From the NCBI GenBank assembly GCA_002774795.1, contig PCYI01000017.1, forward strand, positions 32,361 to 38,821: a stretch of 6,461 bases of DNA, written 5' to 3'. Under the pieces are notes generated by a model, which ran no database searches, was not told the DNA's origin, and saw only the letters and a list, made by a program, of their open reading frames with translations. The stretch comes from Candidatus Vogelbacteria bacterium CG10_big_fil_rev_8_21_14_0_10_51_16. Lineage in GTDB: Bacteria > Patescibacteriota > Minisyncoccia > Phycocordibacterales > JACRKE01. Position 1 is the stretch's first letter; each line of letters begins with the position of its first letter. Positions 4,630-6,461 of this stretch are shown here, piece after piece. A program made the position numbers and the translations under genes.

Positions 4630-6204
4630 TCAGAGCAACTTGCGCTGGGTGCCACCCTCGCTCCATGAGAAGAGAAGCTGTTCGAGAAAATTTTGGGGGT
4701 TCTTGTCCGGGTCTATGTACTCGGCGAGCGAAAGAGCGGTGACCAACACGATATGATACTCCTCCTGTTTGGTTGAGAGCGCCTTTTTCCAGGCCGGATG
4801 GAGGGTGTTTATAATAACGGTCTCCTCGATGACTCGGCCAAGTAGTTTTGGACTTTCGGTGAGCTCGGCGAGCGCCAGAGTAAGACCGGGACGCTTGTGG
4901 CTCCCTTCTCCCTTTTCCCCCTTCTTTCCTTTCTCCTTATTTTGAGTCACCCTTCTCTCCTCTACCTTCTCTTGTATGCCGGCTTGCGCGTCCGGAGCCG
5001 ACTCGTTTTTACTGCGACCCTCTTCTCCAATTCTAACTCCATCTTTTTTATCCACTGCTCCGTCTGCCTTCCTGCGCACCGAGAGGAGCGGAGCCAACTC
5101 GGGAAAATCGCTGGAAACACGCTCCAGGGCGGCCTCAAGCTCGCGAGCAAGGGGCTTCATGTTGCGTTCTAAAGCGGGGCGCTCCCCCTCCGCCCCATAC
5201 TCACCGAGACTACGCAAAACGGGAATGACCGCTTCCTGTACGGCCCGTCGTATCTTATAAAACTTGCGGAGATGAACGGCATCGGTAAGAAAGTCGCTTT
5301 TATTGGTGGTAAGGAGTTCGGCCAGAGCCGGCATCTCGACGAGACCACACAGAAGCGAGGCACTTTTTGGTTTGATGCCAAGCCATTCCCAACCACCCTT
5401 GATAACCTTGCCGTAAGTGGAGACGGAAAGCCCACTCTCCAGATGATGACCCAGAGATGCCTGGCCGGTTAGACGCCCGAGCCATCCTTGGGCGAGCACA
5501 TTTTTAGTGAGAAAACCGGCCCCGATAGGTCGCTTGCCCTTACCGGCACGAACGTGAAAAAGATGGTCCACTCGTTGCTCTTCATCCGGGATAGAGACGA
5601 GTTCGCCGTCTATGGTAAATTGCACACTTTTCTTGTAGACATAACGAACTATCTCCTCTCGCAGGTGGTCATGAAAAAGAGGATAGAAATGACGGATAAG
5701 CGTTTCGCGCACAAACTCCTTGTTTAAAAGCGGATGAGAGGGATTGGTAAATCGCAAAGTGATAGCGGTCCCTCGAGGATACGGAATACTCTCCGTAAAT
5801 GGCACAAACTTCCAGGGGGCGCGATAGGGGCCGGTGAGGCGCCACTCGGTAGCGGCGCGCGAACCATTACCACCCTTACTCTCGGTTACTACGGTCTCAG
5901 AGATAAGCAAAGAAAGCTTGGCGCCGATGCCGGCAAATCCTATCCCCTCGCCACGCGCCTTGGTGCTGGCGGCGATGTTATGATACTCACGGAGAGAAGC
6001 GCGCTTCATACCGACTCCGTTGTCTACGCAGCGCAAAAATCCACCAGTGGCATCTGCTCCGACAGACACATCAAAGCGTGTAGCTTTTGAGTCGAGGGCG
6101 TTGGCCACCAGCTCAACCAAAATGACCTCCTCAATCGGAGCGGTGTAGGCATCTCGGATATCCTCTAGCAGATGCTTCAGGTTAACCCTTGTTTCGTTTC
6201 CCAT
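4630..6204 (-). CDS. Stand-alone GHKL (Hsp90/MutL/MORC-type) ATPase
   Basis: The 524-residue product starts at ATG 6204, preceded closely by AGGA. An earlier TTG (6255) and ATG (6231) coincide with the likely -35 and -10 boxes and add no conserved sequence. All three GHKL ATP-binding motifs are near the N-terminus: the N-box ELVANALD (31-38; catalytic Glu31 and Mg-binding Asn35 expected), DNGVGM (61-66), and a Gly-rich lid GEGIGFAGIGAK (85-96). A second domain follows (about 155-310) with TTNKSDF near 300, reminiscent of the S5-like transducer of such ATPases. Then come a charged, probably disordered Lys/Glu linker (about 375-440) and a C-terminal module with IINTLHPAWKKA. No membrane segment or phospho-acceptor domain is seen, so it is not a typical sensor kinase. 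It probably acts in the cytoplasm as an ATP-driven clamp; its client is unknown. It is neither a full MutL nor an HtpG. Confidence 0.85.
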   Translation of the reverse strand: MGNETRVNLKHLLEDIRDAYTAPIEEVILVELVANALDSKATRFDVSVGADATGGFLRCVDNGVGMKRASLREYHNIAASTKARGEGIGFAGIGAKLSLLISETVVTESKGGNGSRAATEWRLTGPYRAPWKFVPFTESIPYPRGTAITLRFTNPSHPLLNKEFVRETLIRHFYPLFHDHLREEIVRYVYKKSVQFTIDGELVSIPDEEQRVDHLFHVRAGKGKRPIGAGFLTKNVLAQGWLGRLTGQASLGHHLESGLSVSTYGKVIKGGWEWLGIKPKSASLLCGLVEMPALAELLTTNKSDFLTDAVHLRKFYKIRRAVQEAVIPVLRSLGEYGAEGERPALERNMKPLARELEAALERVSSDFPELAPLLSVRRKADGAVDKKDGVRIGEEGRSKNESAPDAQAGIQEKVEERRVTQNKEKGKKGEKGEGSHKRPGLTLALAELTESPKLLGRVIEETVIINTLHPAWKKALSTKQEEYHIVLVTALSLAEYIDPDKNPQNFLEQLLFSWSEGGTQRKLL

Positions 6205-6226
6205 ATTTCCTAGCTGAGGCCATGTC

Positions 6227-6255
6227 AGCATACCCCGAGTGGTGGCGGAAAGCAA
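6227..6255 (-). promoter_or_regulatory. Probable promoter of the GHKL ATPase gene
   Basis: TTGCTT (6250-6255) and TATGCT (6227-6232) are separated by 17 bases on the minus strand, the ideal spacing. Transcription would begin near 6220 and leave a leader of about 16 bases before ATG 6204, which supports that start over the two upstream ones. Confidence 0.45.
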
Positions 6256-6288
6256 AGAGATGCAAGTTTTACAACAGCCCTATGGATA

Positions 6289-6327
6289 ACTCCCGGAAGC
6301 TCCCAGAAGTCTCCCTTCTCCGGGAGT
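6289..6327 (-). terminator. Stem-loop after the S9 peptidase gene
   Basis: ACTCCCGG (6289-6296) pairs with CCGGGAGT (6320-6327); AAG/CTT extends the stem past a 2-base bulge. It begins 9 bp beyond the peptidase stop codon. Minus-strand sequence after it (TATCCATAG) has no T-run, so termination would be weak. The stem and loop contain three CTCCC units. Confidence 0.4.
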
Positions 6328-6335
6328 AGCACTGT

Positions 6336-6461
6336 CTAGTTAGCGACCGCGCTTAGGAGAAAGGCGAGTTCGAAGGCCTCTTCCTTGATGGCATCGTAGC
6401 GCCCGGAGGCGCCTTGGTGGCCGGCCCCCATGTTCACTTTCAGAAGAATGACGTTGTCGGA
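6336..6461 (-). CDS. S9 family serine peptidase (oligopeptidase B-like), C-terminal fragment
   Basis: Only the last 41 residues and the TAG stop are in the window; the gene continues beyond the right edge. The fragment contains NMGAGHQGASGRYDAIKEEA, followed by FELAFLL. It matches the known C-terminal signature of the oligopeptidase B branch of the prolyl oligopeptidase family (S9A), in which the His of GAGH is the catalytic triad histidine. The family cleaves short peptides, often after basic residues, usually in the cytoplasm. Ser and Asp of the triad lie outside the window, so activity and exact subfamily cannot be confirmed. It is on the same strand as the ATPase gene, 131 bp upstream of it, with a hairpin between them, so the two are probably separate transcription units. 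Confidence 0.85.
   Translation of the reverse strand, partial: SDNVILLKVNMGAGHQGASGRYDAIKEEAFELAFLLSAVAN

Noticed and set aside
5048..5056. DnaA-box-like TTATCCACT
   Set aside because: It has one mismatch, lies inside the ATPase coding region and has no partner boxes.
6205..6255. Longer N-terminus of the ATPase from TTG 6255 or ATG 6231
   Set aside because: The extra residues overlap the likely -35 and -10 boxes and show no conserved character; ATG 6204 has AGGA just upstream.
6281..6289. DnaA-box-like TTATCCATA (minus strand)
   Set aside because: It has one mismatch from the consensus and stands alone. It is intergenic, so worth recalling only if the palindrome at 3893-3939 proves to be a DnaA site.
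1..6461. CRISPR array, tRNA, rRNA or transposase
   Set aside because: No regularly spaced repeats, cloverleaf, rRNA-like sequence or transposase motif was seen on either strand.

Overview
The window reads as a bacterial chromosome fragment with compact, mostly minus-strand genes. A lamin-tail-domain secreted protein, a DxNxNG calcium-loop protein, a soluble GHKL ATPase, and short C/G-rich palindromic repeats lying both between and inside genes suggest a Patescibacteria/Parcubacteria-like organism. That placement is inference from gene style, not a phylogenetic result. Several genes end in TGA, so TGA is a normal stop here.

Right to left on the minus strand. At 6336-6461 is the C-terminal end of an S9 serine peptidase resembling oligopeptidase B, followed by a hairpin. 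Next comes a complete 524-residue GHKL-type ATPase (4630-6204) with its own plausible promoter. Its 3' end faces a convergent plus-strand gene (4119-4538, 139 residues, unrecognised), which has a very strong Shine-Dalgarno sequence and a textbook rho-independent terminator between the two genes.

The 365-bp intergenic region 3754-4118 separates that plus-strand gene from a divergent minus-strand cluster. It holds a perfect 22-bp inverted repeat whose arms each contain the consensus DnaA box, two smaller hairpins, a 12-bp tandem duplication, and a good extended -10 promoter for the minus-strand cluster. That cluster is a small acidic protein (3505-3753), a membrane-anchored protein with an EF-hand-like loop (2780-3430), and a long exported protein (126-2756). 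The exported protein joins a serine-hydrolase-like domain, a low-complexity middle, an Fn3-like segment and a C-terminal lamin-tail domain. The last two genes are 23 bp apart, and together they look like a cell-envelope/extracellular module.

The most unusual features are palindromic repeats related to an intergenic copy at 2-24 that sit in frame inside the exported-protein gene. The intergenic copy has TAG where the coding copy has CAG. The others are the DnaA-box palindrome and a sharp low-GC patch (about 2520-3055) crossing the junction of two genes.
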